Shown: positions 53,627-62,639 of the stretch, piece after piece
How the letters are laid out: each line of letters opens with the position of its first letter
Numbering within the stretch: position 1 is the stretch's first letter
Assembly: GCA_963969495.1 (NCBI GenBank)
Contig: OZ018328.1
Location: 5,549,319-5,613,318 of the forward strand
Length of the DNA: 64,000 bases
Direction: 5' to 3'
DNA from: Ceratothoa steindachneri
Lineage: Eukaryota; Arthropoda; Malacostraca; Isopoda; Cymothoidae
Notes under the pieces: model-generated
The model's input: only the letters and a program-made list of their open reading frames with translations
Databases searched by the model: none
What the model was told of the DNA's origin: nothing
Made by a program: the position numbers and the translations under genes

Positions 53627-53895
53627 GTAAATATGTAGATTGGCAGCTCGAACGATGGGACGTAAACTATTTCGTCTGTGTTCAAAAATGTTTCACATTT
53701 TTTGAGTAAATTTAAGCACACAGCTCATGTGGGGTAAACACATGAGCTAGGATGATCCTGAGTTTATAAAAAAATGGCGCTGGGTATATTTCAAATAGGA
53801 CTCCAACGCGCATGAATATACAAGCAGGGGCGAAAGAAATATAAACAAACAAAAATATCTACTTTTTCGGCGGAGTCGCACATCTACATGTTTAC
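53627..53895. mobile_element. MITE of the GTAAATATGTAGAT family, copy 1
   Basis: 269 bp with inverted ends GTAAATATGTAGAT and ATCTACATGTTTAC (one difference). It includes the TCAAAAATGTTTCAC and GATGATCCTGAGTTT blocks shared with the larger copies but has lost the GC hairpin. It sits inside the Merlin-like transposase frame. The target duplication is unclear. Confidence 0.75.
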
Positions 53896-54159
53896 CAAAA
53901 AAGAAACCAGTTGAAAAATTTTCCCAAAATTAGGATTGTACGGGTTAAAGAGATTTGTAGTATTTACAGATGAGGATGCTAGGTGGGACTGAATTGGGTA
54001 ATGGGAACTGGGCTCAGTAAACATGTAGATGAGCGGCCCGGGCGGAAAATTTTTTGGGGGGGGAGAAATATTATCGTTCACCCGTGTTTGAATATTCATG
54101 CGTGTTTGATTGAGTTTTGAATGTTAGCTGCCGCCATTTTTTTTTTTTAAATCTCGAAA

Positions 54160-54480
54160 TTAAACCCACCAAAAATGCTGTTTACGTAAAGTCAATTGGT
54201 TGACTAGAAACCAGTAAATAATTTGCAGAATAGTTTCTACAGAGATCCGGGCCTGGGAGAAAAACATGCCCTTCAACGCTGCTTTTTTAAAATAATGGCG
54301 CTCACTTGAATCACGTTTTATTTTCAAGCATCTAAATTCGAAGCTAGGGTTGACATCTAATGCTTGGCCACAAATGTCGCATTCACTTTTAGTTCGCACT
54401 AAATTATGAACTTCCAAAAGGTTGTTTAATTTATCTTTATCAGAAACTAGGCTAATAATTCTGCAATAGATGATGGACAA
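54160..54480 (-). pseudogene. Merlin-like (ISXO2-type) transposase N-terminal part
   Basis: The frame reads K-D-K-L-N-N-L-L-E-V-H-N-L-V, then C-D-I-C-G-Q-A-L-D-V-N-P-S-F-E-F-R-C-L-K. G-M-F-F-S-Q-A-R-I-S-V-E-T-I-L-Q-I-I-Y-W-F follows. This is the zinc-ribbon plus the conserved helical segment preceding the catalytic core of Merlin/IS1016-type transposases. The DDE core is missing: the frame ends at 54160, near the terminal repeat, so an internal deletion removed it. Assignment to Merlin is by this pattern and by the 8-bp target duplication of the related nested element. Confidence 0.6.
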
Positions 54481-54590
54481 ACTTCACAATTCGATTGCAT
54501 TTTGAAACTGCGTAGAAGACGTCTGATTGATCATTTTCAAACTGCGTAAAAGGGGAATATTTGACACCCAAATTGCTAAAAAACAAGTAG

Positions 54591-55384
54591 GGTAATACTT
54601 CAGATTCAGGGCGCACGGTACATGGCGCTGTTAGTCGGCTACAATTTTGGGCTACAGCATATCTCTTATGACGTCAGACGGTAGTGTCAGATGTGAACAA
54701 TATCGGCGTTATATTTTTTTTGTTGTTTTGGGGATTTGTAACTTTTAGTCTATTATTTACTAAATATCTGCGCTCTGCTCGTTTATAGTTTTTTACAAAG
54801 TTAGGTAAGGTTTCTTGATGTCATTTATTGTTTTTTGTTTTGTTTTCAGTATTTCTTGTTTACTGCGAACGATAACAGCTTCTTACTGGCAACATCGTAG
54901 CTTATAAATAGGACCCGTTTTGCAAATGTTTTTATTTTGTTATTGTGTTTTCGTGCTCTCTATGTGCTTTGTTATTCGAATTCGGCTTTACTTTGTATGA
55001 TCGCGAAAAACTTTTAGATTATCTAGAGGCGCATAAACTAATCAAGAAACCTATAAAAGTAAGAATTGTTTGTTATTAGGTTGGGTTTTTCTGCCAGTAA
55101 AAGCTGTTGGGGAGAAAAAAACCCACAGTAAATTCAAGGGGACTGCTCGCGGGGGAGATATCACTGCGGGGAGACCATCATGCGATGATCCTGAGTTTCA
55201 ATCAATTGGGGGGGTCTGGGGGGACGCAGCCCCCCCCCCCAGTATATACTCATATACAAAAATATATTACGCCGATATTGTTCACATCTGATGCTACCGT
55301 TTGACGTCATAAGAGATATGCTGTAGCCCAAAATTGTAGCCGACTAACAGCGCCATCTACCGTGCGCCCCGAATCTGAAGTGTT
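54591..55384. mobile_element. 794-bp non-autonomous element with 120-bp inverted repeats and 8-bp TSD
   Basis: The terminal inverted repeats are about 120 bp and nearly identical (54594-54716 against 55266-55384), beginning near ACTTCAGATTC. The direct repeat ACAAGTAG flanks it (54583-54590 and 55385-55392). Inside, 54996-55080 reads D-R-E-K-L-L-D-Y-L-E-A-H-K-L-I-K-K, similar to the residues just before the zinc-ribbon in the 53 and 54 kb copies. 55125-55250 contains another GC-hairpin block. An 8-bp duplication fits Merlin. Confidence 0.8.
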
Positions 55385-55756
55385 ACAAGTAGTTCCTTGA
55401 AATGATCTAGCTAATTACATTTAATTGTATAAAAGAAGGTAATAAAAATAGTAAAATGGGGAAAAATATATTGACAAATAAAAATGACTCCGAATGAGGA
55501 TAATAAAAAGCTATTAAGTAGAAAAAAAAAATTTAAATCAAGCATTTCTGACATCATACCCCCCCCCCCACCCATATTATAATTCGTAAAACGATTAAAG
55601 ATGCTGACTTGATGTAGTTAAAGCATTCACCTCTGTAAACGTCAGAATATTATAAAAATTAGGATTATATACTGGGTGGCTGTGCCCCCCAGACCCCCCC
55701 CCCCAATTTAATGAAACTTAGAATATTCATAGTGTGGTCCCCCCCTTGTATTTACA

Positions 55757-56053
55757 GTAAATATGTAGATTAGCGGCCCGACCCCCCCCCCCAAAATTTG
55801 TGTGTAAATATTATCGTTCACAAGTGTCAGAATATTCATGCGCGTTTGAGTCCTTTTCAAATTATTATTCTATAAACCATGTGGATTATATACTGGGGGG
55901 CTGTGCCCCCCAGACCACCCACAATTTAATGAAACTCAGGATCATCATAGTGTAGTGCCGTCAACTTAAATTTACTCCAAAAACGTGAAACATTTTGGAA
56001 CACGGACGAAAAAACTACGTTTTATCGGCAGGGCCGCTCATCTACATATTTAC
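55757..56053. mobile_element. MITE of the GTAAATATGTAGAT family, copy 2
   Basis: 297 bp, inverted ends GTAAATATGTAGAT with (T/G)AGCGGCCC beyond. It holds the GC hairpin (about 55896-55918) and the AATATTCATGCGCGTTTGAG block. It adjoins the 54012-55756 element directly. Confidence 0.8.
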
Positions 56054-56559
56054 TCTGGGCTCGTATAGGCTATTGATTAGCCTTTTGCAGACTCCTTTCT
56101 CTTATGTTTTTATATACTTACACATGTGTTTGACTTTGGACTGACGTTATGTAGAAGGCGACCTACACTTCGGGGAAAGAAACTCATGATTACAGGAATT
56201 TACTTTTACAATGTATGGCAGAAACGTCGAGTATGAAGCGAGTCACTTGGAATAAGAATTGTGAAATTTAATTAGCTGGAATATTCCTGAGGAAATTAAG
56301 CTGAAAAATAAAACCTTTAAAATAGGTCTATGGTGCAAACCGGTAAAGAAATAATAAAGCATGTCTAGACTAGCCTTTGCAACGATACTAAAAGCTAATG
56401 TGGGGGGGGGGGAGTGTATCTAGGCGAGGGGTGAGGAAAGCCTCGACCGCTTGCCCAATTTTCATCGCGCCCTGGAAGTCAATAAAAATGTTGCGTATTA
56501 ATTTTTTAAAGATATTAATGCGTGAATAAATGGTGCCCCTCCCCAAAAGGGACCTAACC
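56054..56559. other. No gene recognised
   Basis: AT-rich with one G-run (about 56401). No coding or repeat similarity found. Confidence 0.4.
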
Positions 56560-56810
56560 TTCGATGGGCCTCATTTCTTAATTTTCTGCATGAATTGAAT
56601 GAAACTTTAGTGATAACTACTTTATTGTATTAAAAAAACATTATATCAAAACATGAGAGTTTTTGGACTTTAATTCTTTATTCTAGAGCGCGTATTTGAG
56701 ATGACCTCCATTTAGGTCTGTGCATTTCTTGAGGCTACCGACTAATGACTCTAATCTCCTCACTGATGGCTTCCCTTGAGTTCCGTGATGGTCTTGTGTC
56801 TCCCATTATA
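56560..56810 (-). pseudogene. Tail of a Tc1/mariner-related transposase
   Basis: The minus strand near 56685-56775 reads K-K-C-T-D-L-N-G-G-H-L-K-Y-A-L followed by a stop, a C-terminal pattern common in mariner/IS630-related transposases (C-x-x-x-N-G-x-H-x-x-x-x-L). Upstream E-A-I-S-E-E-I-R-V-I-S fits the preceding helix. Too short to classify further. Confidence 0.5.
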
Positions 56811-56949
56811 AATTGGTAATTGGGGAAATAGTGTTAAATCGTTTGATAAGTATTAAATATTAATTAGATTATAAATTGGTAAATGTATTTGTAGGTAATT
56901 AGGTGATAAGTGATTATAGTTAAATGGGTAAATATATTATAACAGAGTT

Positions 56950-57048
56950 GAATGGGTCTGTAAATGAGAAAAGAATCACGTATTAATTCGGTATTCTTTT
57001 AGGAAATATTTACCTAAACAATTACAATTCATATATTTACAGACCTGA
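56950..57048. repeat. Inverted repeat pair (GGTCTGTAAAT / ATTTACAGACC)
   Basis: An 11-bp inverted repeat about 90 bases apart, possibly the ends of a very short MITE. Confidence 0.4.
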
Positions 57049-57161
57049 TTCACCGATGCGAGGTGAGCAATGCGAATGAACTCATGGATAAATTTTATGA
57101 CGCTTGGGAGAGCGGGTGTACCAATCTCTCGATTTAAGTCATAAACATAACATAATTACAC

Positions 57162-57316
57162 GGATGACAAAAGCCACAAGGGCCTATCAAAGGTCATCCG
57201 CCTCCGTCAAAACCCACCCACAAAAATCACCATCACCAGGGGAAGACAAAATCAAAGTACCCCACAATATAATATAACAGATGACAAAAGCCACAAGGGC
57301 TCATCATAGGTCATCC
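57162..57316. repeat. Two direct copies of a 38-bp hairpin-forming motif
   Basis: 57162-57199 and 57279-57316 share a GATGACAAAAGCCACAAGGG core and end in GTCATCC. The first pairs GGATGAC with GTCATCC; the second lacks the first pair. They lie in the 3' UTR of the minus-strand CR1. Confidence 0.7.
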
Positions 57317-57470
57317 GAATCAAATGGCATCTTTTTTAAGGCACCCAAACTCCCAGGAAAACTACATCCAGAGGATTGCATCAGAAACAAGGGTATCACC
57401 AATCAAGGCTTGTCAAGAACTAAATCATGCAGCTATAGATATATACAAACAATATTAATATATACAAAAC

Positions 57471-60372
57471 TTAGGAACGATCACAACCTTCCCTTCCCAT
57501 AAACTCATCCAACCTACTCTTAAATACATTTAGATTTGGACTACCTACTACCCTCTGCGGCAATTTGTTCCAGAAGTCTACCACTCTATTGGTGAAAAAA
57601 TATTTTCTTAAATCCAACCTACACCCTTGCTTTTTAATTTTCAAGTGGTGACCTCTAGTCCGATTTCCATCATCTAACTCAAAAACTTGCTAACATCCAA
57701 TTTATCTATCCCGGAAAAAATTTTAAAGAGCTCAATCATATCCCCTCTTACACACCTCCTTTCGAACGAGAACATATTTAATACCCTCAGTCTATCTATA
57801 TATTCAAGGTGCCTCAGGGAAGGAATAATCTTTGTTGCCCTCCGTTGCACTGACTCAAGAAGGTTAATATCGTGTCTAAAATGTGGGGACCATGCCTGTA
57901 TACAGTACTCTAGATGTGGCCTAACATAAGAGTTATAGAGTTTAAGAATAACCTCCTTACTTTTGTAACTGACATTTCTCTTAATAAAACCCAGCACTCT
58001 ATTTGCCCTATTTCTTGCTTCAATACACTGCTTAGAAAACCTTAATGACTTATCTATTACTACTCCTAGATCTTTCTCATCCTCTACTGAGCTCAGCCAA
58101 TGCCCATCCATTTCATAGTTAAATTCTCTATTATCTTTTCCCATGTTAATAACTTTGCACTTATCAAGGTTGAAAGTCATTTGCCACTTATGTGCCCAGG
58201 ATAACAATTTATTTAAATCCCCCTGCACTTTAAAATTATCATCAATATCTTTAACTACAGCTGCTAATTTGGTATCATCCGCAAAAATTGACACTTTATT
58301 ATTAACTGCCTCCCCAAGATCGTTTATATAGATGACAAATAATAATGGACCGAGAACTGATCCCTGAGGAACCCCACTGATAACATCCCTCCACTCTGAC
58401 TTTACACCATTTAGCACTACCCTTTGCTTCCTGTCTTTCAGCCACTCAGCTATCCAATTTGAAACACCCCACATATCCCAATCATTTTTAATTTATGAAC
58501 TAGTCTCCTGTGTGGTACCTTATCAAATGCTTTACTAAAATCTAAGTAAATTATATCTACATTCTCTCCCTTATCTACTTGATCTGTTACAAACTCCAGA
58601 AAGTCTAGTAAGTTAGTCAAACATGATCTACCTGATCTAAACCCATGCTGAGCATCGCTGATTAACCTCTCCCTCTCTAGATGTTGGCAAATCCCTTTTT
58701 TAACTATTTTCTCAAGAATTTTACAGACTACAGGAGTTAGGCTAACCGGTCTAAAGTTATTGGAATCCTCTTTACTACCCTTCTTGAAAATGGGGACTAC
58801 ATTCGCTCTCTTCCAATCATCGGGTATTTCTCCATATTCCAGTGACCTAGTATATAACTTCTCCAGAGCTATTGAGATACTTTCTACACCTTCTTTAAGT
58901 ATCCTAGAATGAATATTATCAGGGCCGGAGGCCTTGGTAGTATCTAACTCACCTATTAGTCCTTTTATCATCCTCCGATCCACACTAATGGTAGTAAACA
59001 CCTCTTTCCCTGACCCATGAGTACTATACATAAGACTATTTAGTTTCTCCTTTGTAAATACTGATGCAAAATGACCATTTAGTACCTCAACTATTTCCTC
59101 ATCAGTTTCTCTCACAACCCCTTCATATTTGATAGGTCCTATTTTAACTCTGCCAGACTTGTTATTAATTTTATAGTAACTAAAGAACTTTCTAGGATCT
59201 TTGTTACTATCCTGAGCTAATTTAATTTCTGACACCCTTTTGTTCTTCTTTATAATCTTATTTAACTCATTCCTAGCCATTCTATAATCACTTAAATTTT
59301 GAATATTACTTTTTACCTGTAATTTTTTGTATGCTCTTTTCTTCTCTGAAATTTTTCTAGCTATCTCCTGATTCCACCATAATGGTTTCCTACTTTTGTT
59401 CCTAATGGCCTTCATTGGGATACATTGTTCTTGGACTACATTTATTATATGCTTGAAAGTATCCCACATCCCATAAGCATTTTTACCTCTGAATTCTATA
59501 TCCCAGTCTACCAAATTTAGCAAGCTTCGAAGTTTTACATAATCTCCCTTATGAAAATTTGGAACTTTTTCAGCATTCTCAGTTATTTTACCCTTCTCAA
59601 TTCCCAAGTTAAAACGAACTATCTGATGGTCACTATTTCCCAATGCTTCCCCAACAGTCAATTTTTTAACTAAATGATCACTGTTAGAAAGTACTAAATC
59701 TAATATATTGTCCCCCCTCGTTGGCTCATTAACAAATTGATTCAAAAAATTATCCTCAAAGCATTCTATGAACCTGCCACTTGTTCTATCCCTACCTATC
59801 ATAATTTCCCAGTCCACAGAGTTTAAGTTGAAGTCCCCAATAATAACTGCATCTGTTTCACATCCCTTACTTATTTCCCTTATCATTAGTTCATCTATAT
59901 CATCAGTCTGCCCAGGTGGTCTGTAAAAAGCACCCAAATGCACCATTCTATTTTTACTGAACCTAATATCTATCCAAAGTGACTCAACTCCATCCTGCTT
60001 TAATGAAGTATTTAAAATTGAAACAATGTTGTTTTTTATGTAGATAATTATTCCTCCACCAATCCTACCTGTCCTTTGACTAATGTACATATTATAGCCC
60101 TGTAAATCAAATTCACTTATAGTGTCACTAAATTCTATTTCATTAACCCATGATTCAGTAATGCATAATATATCTATATCCTCATTGCTAATATAACTAA
60201 ATAGCTCATCCTTCTTGTTTCTAAGACTACGAGCATTTGTATAGAAACAATTTAACCCCTCTATCCCTGAAGCACCTCTTGAAACTTGAATGACCTCACC
60301 TCTATCGCCTTGGAACCTATTTCTGTTATCTGCCAAGTCCATTCTACTTTCAGTACTATAATGTCCTCTCAT
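57471..60372 (-). pseudogene. CR1 ORF2: endonuclease and reverse transcriptase, two frameshifts
   Basis: The first frame (60372-58450) has the endonuclease (L-C-I-T-E-S-W-V-N, G-A-F-Y-R-P-P-G-Q-T, I-G-D-F-N-L-N-S-V-D-W-E, N-S-D-H-Q-I-V) and RT fingers/palm to Y-L-D-F-S-K-A-F-D-K-V-P-H. A one-base change near 58460-58490 shifts to the frame 58474-57674, which has G-V-P-Q-G-S-V-L-G-P and I-F-A-D-D-T-K. A second shift in a short T-run near 57682 leads to the last block (L-P-Q-R-V-V-G-S-P) and stop at 57471. All catalytic residues are present in pieces, so the copy was active until recently, or one shift may be a sequencing error. Confidence 0.88.
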
Positions 60373-60395
60373 AATTCCCTGACCACTATTAGTAT

Positions 60396-61556
60396 CTAGT
60401 TTCCCGCCCGCAAAGACCTAATAACACGATCATACTCCTCCCACAACACATCTACCCCCCTCCTACTCAAATGCAGTCCATCCATCGCATACATTTCTTT
60501 CATTCCAACAAACCTATCCCACACATCCACAAACATGACACCTTCCATCTCACATATTCTCCTCACATAATCATTCAGCCCAATTGCACGAGACATCCAT
60601 TCTACCCCAACATCCATTCTTGGAAGCACACCTGTCACAACACCTTTCATTCTACTTTCTCTCACCTTTTCAATCAACCTCTTGTACCTCTCCTGTAACT
60701 CACATGTACCCACTTTCTTCACATCATTCACTCCTACATGTGTAATCACAACTGCATCCCTTGCACAGCCAGACACCAGTTCCTCATACCTATCAGACAG
60801 ATCTCTCACTCCAGCACCCGGCAAACACACCCTCAAACCATTCAATCTACTTGCATTCAACTTCCTATCTAAATATCTAACTCGCGAATCACCCATCACA
60901 AGCACTTCAGTCAGACTCCTATTCCTAACCCCCACAGACCTAACTCCATCCCCACTCCTATTCTCATTCAAACTACCAGTCACTCGAACTCCACCCCCAC
61001 CCCCATCAGTCATATCACTTCCAGTTACTTCCTCTCTCAGGGCACTGAATCTATTAGTCAAGCTAATAGGTTCTGTGTCCCTCTGACTCACATACCTATT
61101 CTCCCCTTGGCTAACAACCTCAACAGAGGCAACCCTATTCTCACAAAGAAAAGGAGAAGCCTCCCTAGCTTCACGTTTCCTAACCACTCTCCACTTTCCC
61201 CCATCCTCACTAGGCCTATTTCTAACTAATCTAAGGGGGCTAACTTCACTATCACTAGAACTATCATATCCTACCTCCTCAACCGGCCCTCTACCTTCAC
61301 CTGGAACATCTAACTGGCCTACCTCACCACCTAACCTATTCCCAGCTCTAGGCCTAACACTAAGTTCCCTCCTGAGCTCAGCAACTAACCCCTCCAGCCT
61401 ACATATCCTGTCTATATCCTGCCTTCTCATCCCCTCTAAATCTACAATACATTCACGCAGCCCACATACAACACATGTATACCCCTCCCCTAATACACCA
61501 CAACCAATGCATACATTCCGACACTCATGCTCACTTTCATCCCCAAACTCCATCAC
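60396..61556 (-). CDS. CR1 ORF1 protein with esterase domain
   Basis: 386 residues, uninterrupted. The N-terminus has a Cys-rich cluster (C-x3-C-x2-C then C-x2-C). The variable middle is Ser/Arg-rich. The SGNH hydrolase half has V-M-G-D-S-R-V-R-Y, T-H-V-G-V-N-D and M-D-G-L-H-L-S. It ends in R-S-L-R-A-G-N, as does the 48.6 kb protein except for one residue. The esterase half is far more alike between the two than the N-terminal half. The gene lies 23 bp before ORF2. Confidence 0.9.
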   Translation of the reverse strand: MMEFGDESEHECRNVCIGCGVLGEGYTCVVCGLRECIVDLEGMRRQDIDRICRLEGLVAELRRELSVRPRAGNRLGGEVGQLDVPGEGRGPVEEVGYDSSSDSEVSPLRLVRNRPSEDGGKWRVVRKREAREASPFLCENRVASVEVVSQGENRYVSQRDTEPISLTNRFSALREEVTGSDMTDGGGGGVRVTGSLNENRSGDGVRSVGVRNRSLTEVLVMGDSRVRYLDRKLNASRLNGLRVCLPGAGVRDLSDRYEELVSGCARDAVVITHVGVNDVKKVGTCELQERYKRLIEKVRESRMKGVVTGVLPRMDVGVEWMSRAIGLNDYVRRICEMEGVMFVDVWDRFVGMKEMYAMDGLHLSRRGVDVLWEEYDRVIRSLRAGN

Positions 61557-61732
61557 TTATTCAAACAAAGAAAGAACTTAAGTAGTAATAAGAAAAAGAA
61601 GAAGAGCAACTTAGCTTTCGCTGATTGTGGTGAGAAAAAAACAAACAGTAGAAAAATCTGAAAAATAGATCAACAGACTGAGAGCTCTATGAAATAGGTG
61701 CTACCTGTTCGAAGGTCAGTCGAAGACTGACC

Positions 61733-61838
<106 letters not shown>

Positions 61839-61852
61839 ATAAATATTTGCAT

Positions 61853-62045
61853 TTGTAGAGGTATAGACCGCTATACTGGTCACACGTCCACCAAAGTTAT
61901 CTTTAAGCCAATCTCCGGACAGATTTGAGGTGTGAGAGCTTGCTCCATCTTGCTGGAGCCAGAACTTCCCTATAAGCGACGGGAATGGGGTCTGCAGCTC
62001 CCTCTTGAAGGCTTCGAGGACCTTAACATACCACTTCTTTTAAAA
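61853..62045 (-). pseudogene. Mariner-like transposase fragment
   Basis: The minus strand is open and reads W-Y-V-K-V-L-E-A-F, then I-G-K-F-W-L-Q-Q-D-G-A-S-S-H-T-S and W-L-K-D-N-F-G-G. This is the block around the second catalytic Asp of mariner-type transposases (Q-Q-D-G-A-P-x-H). About 60 codons remain. It differs from the mariner at 38.5 kb. Confidence 0.75.
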
Positions 62046-62625
62046 GTAGTGTGTATGAAGTGTGTGATGTCTGTGGTGTAGAGAGGAGAGTGAATGTGTC
62101 TGAGTGCCGTATATGTGCTTTGACTGAGGATGTTTCGATTACGTGCGGAATGCTTGAGACTGAACGATTTAGTGTCTAAAGTAAGAAGAGATGCAAGTGT
62201 ACGTTTGAAGAGTCAGAATGGGACCAGAAGGGAGGAAATTAGGCCTAGAACAGGGACTGGAGAGAAAGCAGTAAGTGATGATGAGTGGTGGGTGAAAGTG
62301 AATAGAATAGATAAGTTAGGGCAGGTTAGGTGTGTGAATGAGAGGGACATGGAACCTGTTAGGCAAACTAACAGATTTGATGCCCTGAGAGAGGAAGAAT
62401 TTAAAAGAGATTTGTCTGGTGTGGCCGTGCCTGAAAGTAGAATAGGAGGTCGAGTGAGTGAGAGCAGGAGGGAGGGTAATACTAGGCCTAGAGAGAATAG
62501 GAGAATGACTGAGGTGATTGTGATGGGTGACTCTCAGATAAGGTATTTAGATAGGAAGTTGAATGAAAGTAAATGAAAGGGAGTGAGAGTTTGTCTGCCG
62601 GGTCCTTAGAGGCGGGAAACTAGGT
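62041..62625 (+). pseudogene. CR1 ORF1, group B N-terminal half with esterase core deleted
   Basis: 62041-62600 follows the group B ORF1 at 48.66-49.22 kb: S-D-D-E-W-W-V-K, R-I-D-K-L-G-Q-V-R-C-V-N-E-R-D, then G-D-S-Q-I-R-Y-L-D-R-K-L. A frameshift lies near 62130 and a stop at 62574. Right after V-C-L-P-G the sequence jumps to the ORF1 end (L-E-A-G-N, stop about 62622), losing the Asn and Asp/His parts of the esterase. Confidence 0.8.
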
Positions 62626-62639
62626 TTTGATAGTGGTCA

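Larger units (their letters stand above)
54012..55756 (-). mobile_element. Merlin-like transposon, inverted copy, interrupted by a 794-bp element
   Basis: From the right on the minus strand: GC hairpin region (55670-55720), a segment matching 53160-53400 in inverse orientation (55393-55660), the nested element (54591-55384), the transposase zinc-ribbon (54160-54480) and the end GTAAACATGTAGATGAGCGGC (from 54015 on the plus strand). The order equals that of the 53 kb copy, and comparison of the two gives the empty site of the nested element. Confidence 0.7.

Noticed and set aside
55896..55918. GC-rich hairpin as a transcription terminator
   Set aside because: It recurs inside transposon copies in both orientations in eukaryotic DNA; a bacterial-type terminator makes no sense here.
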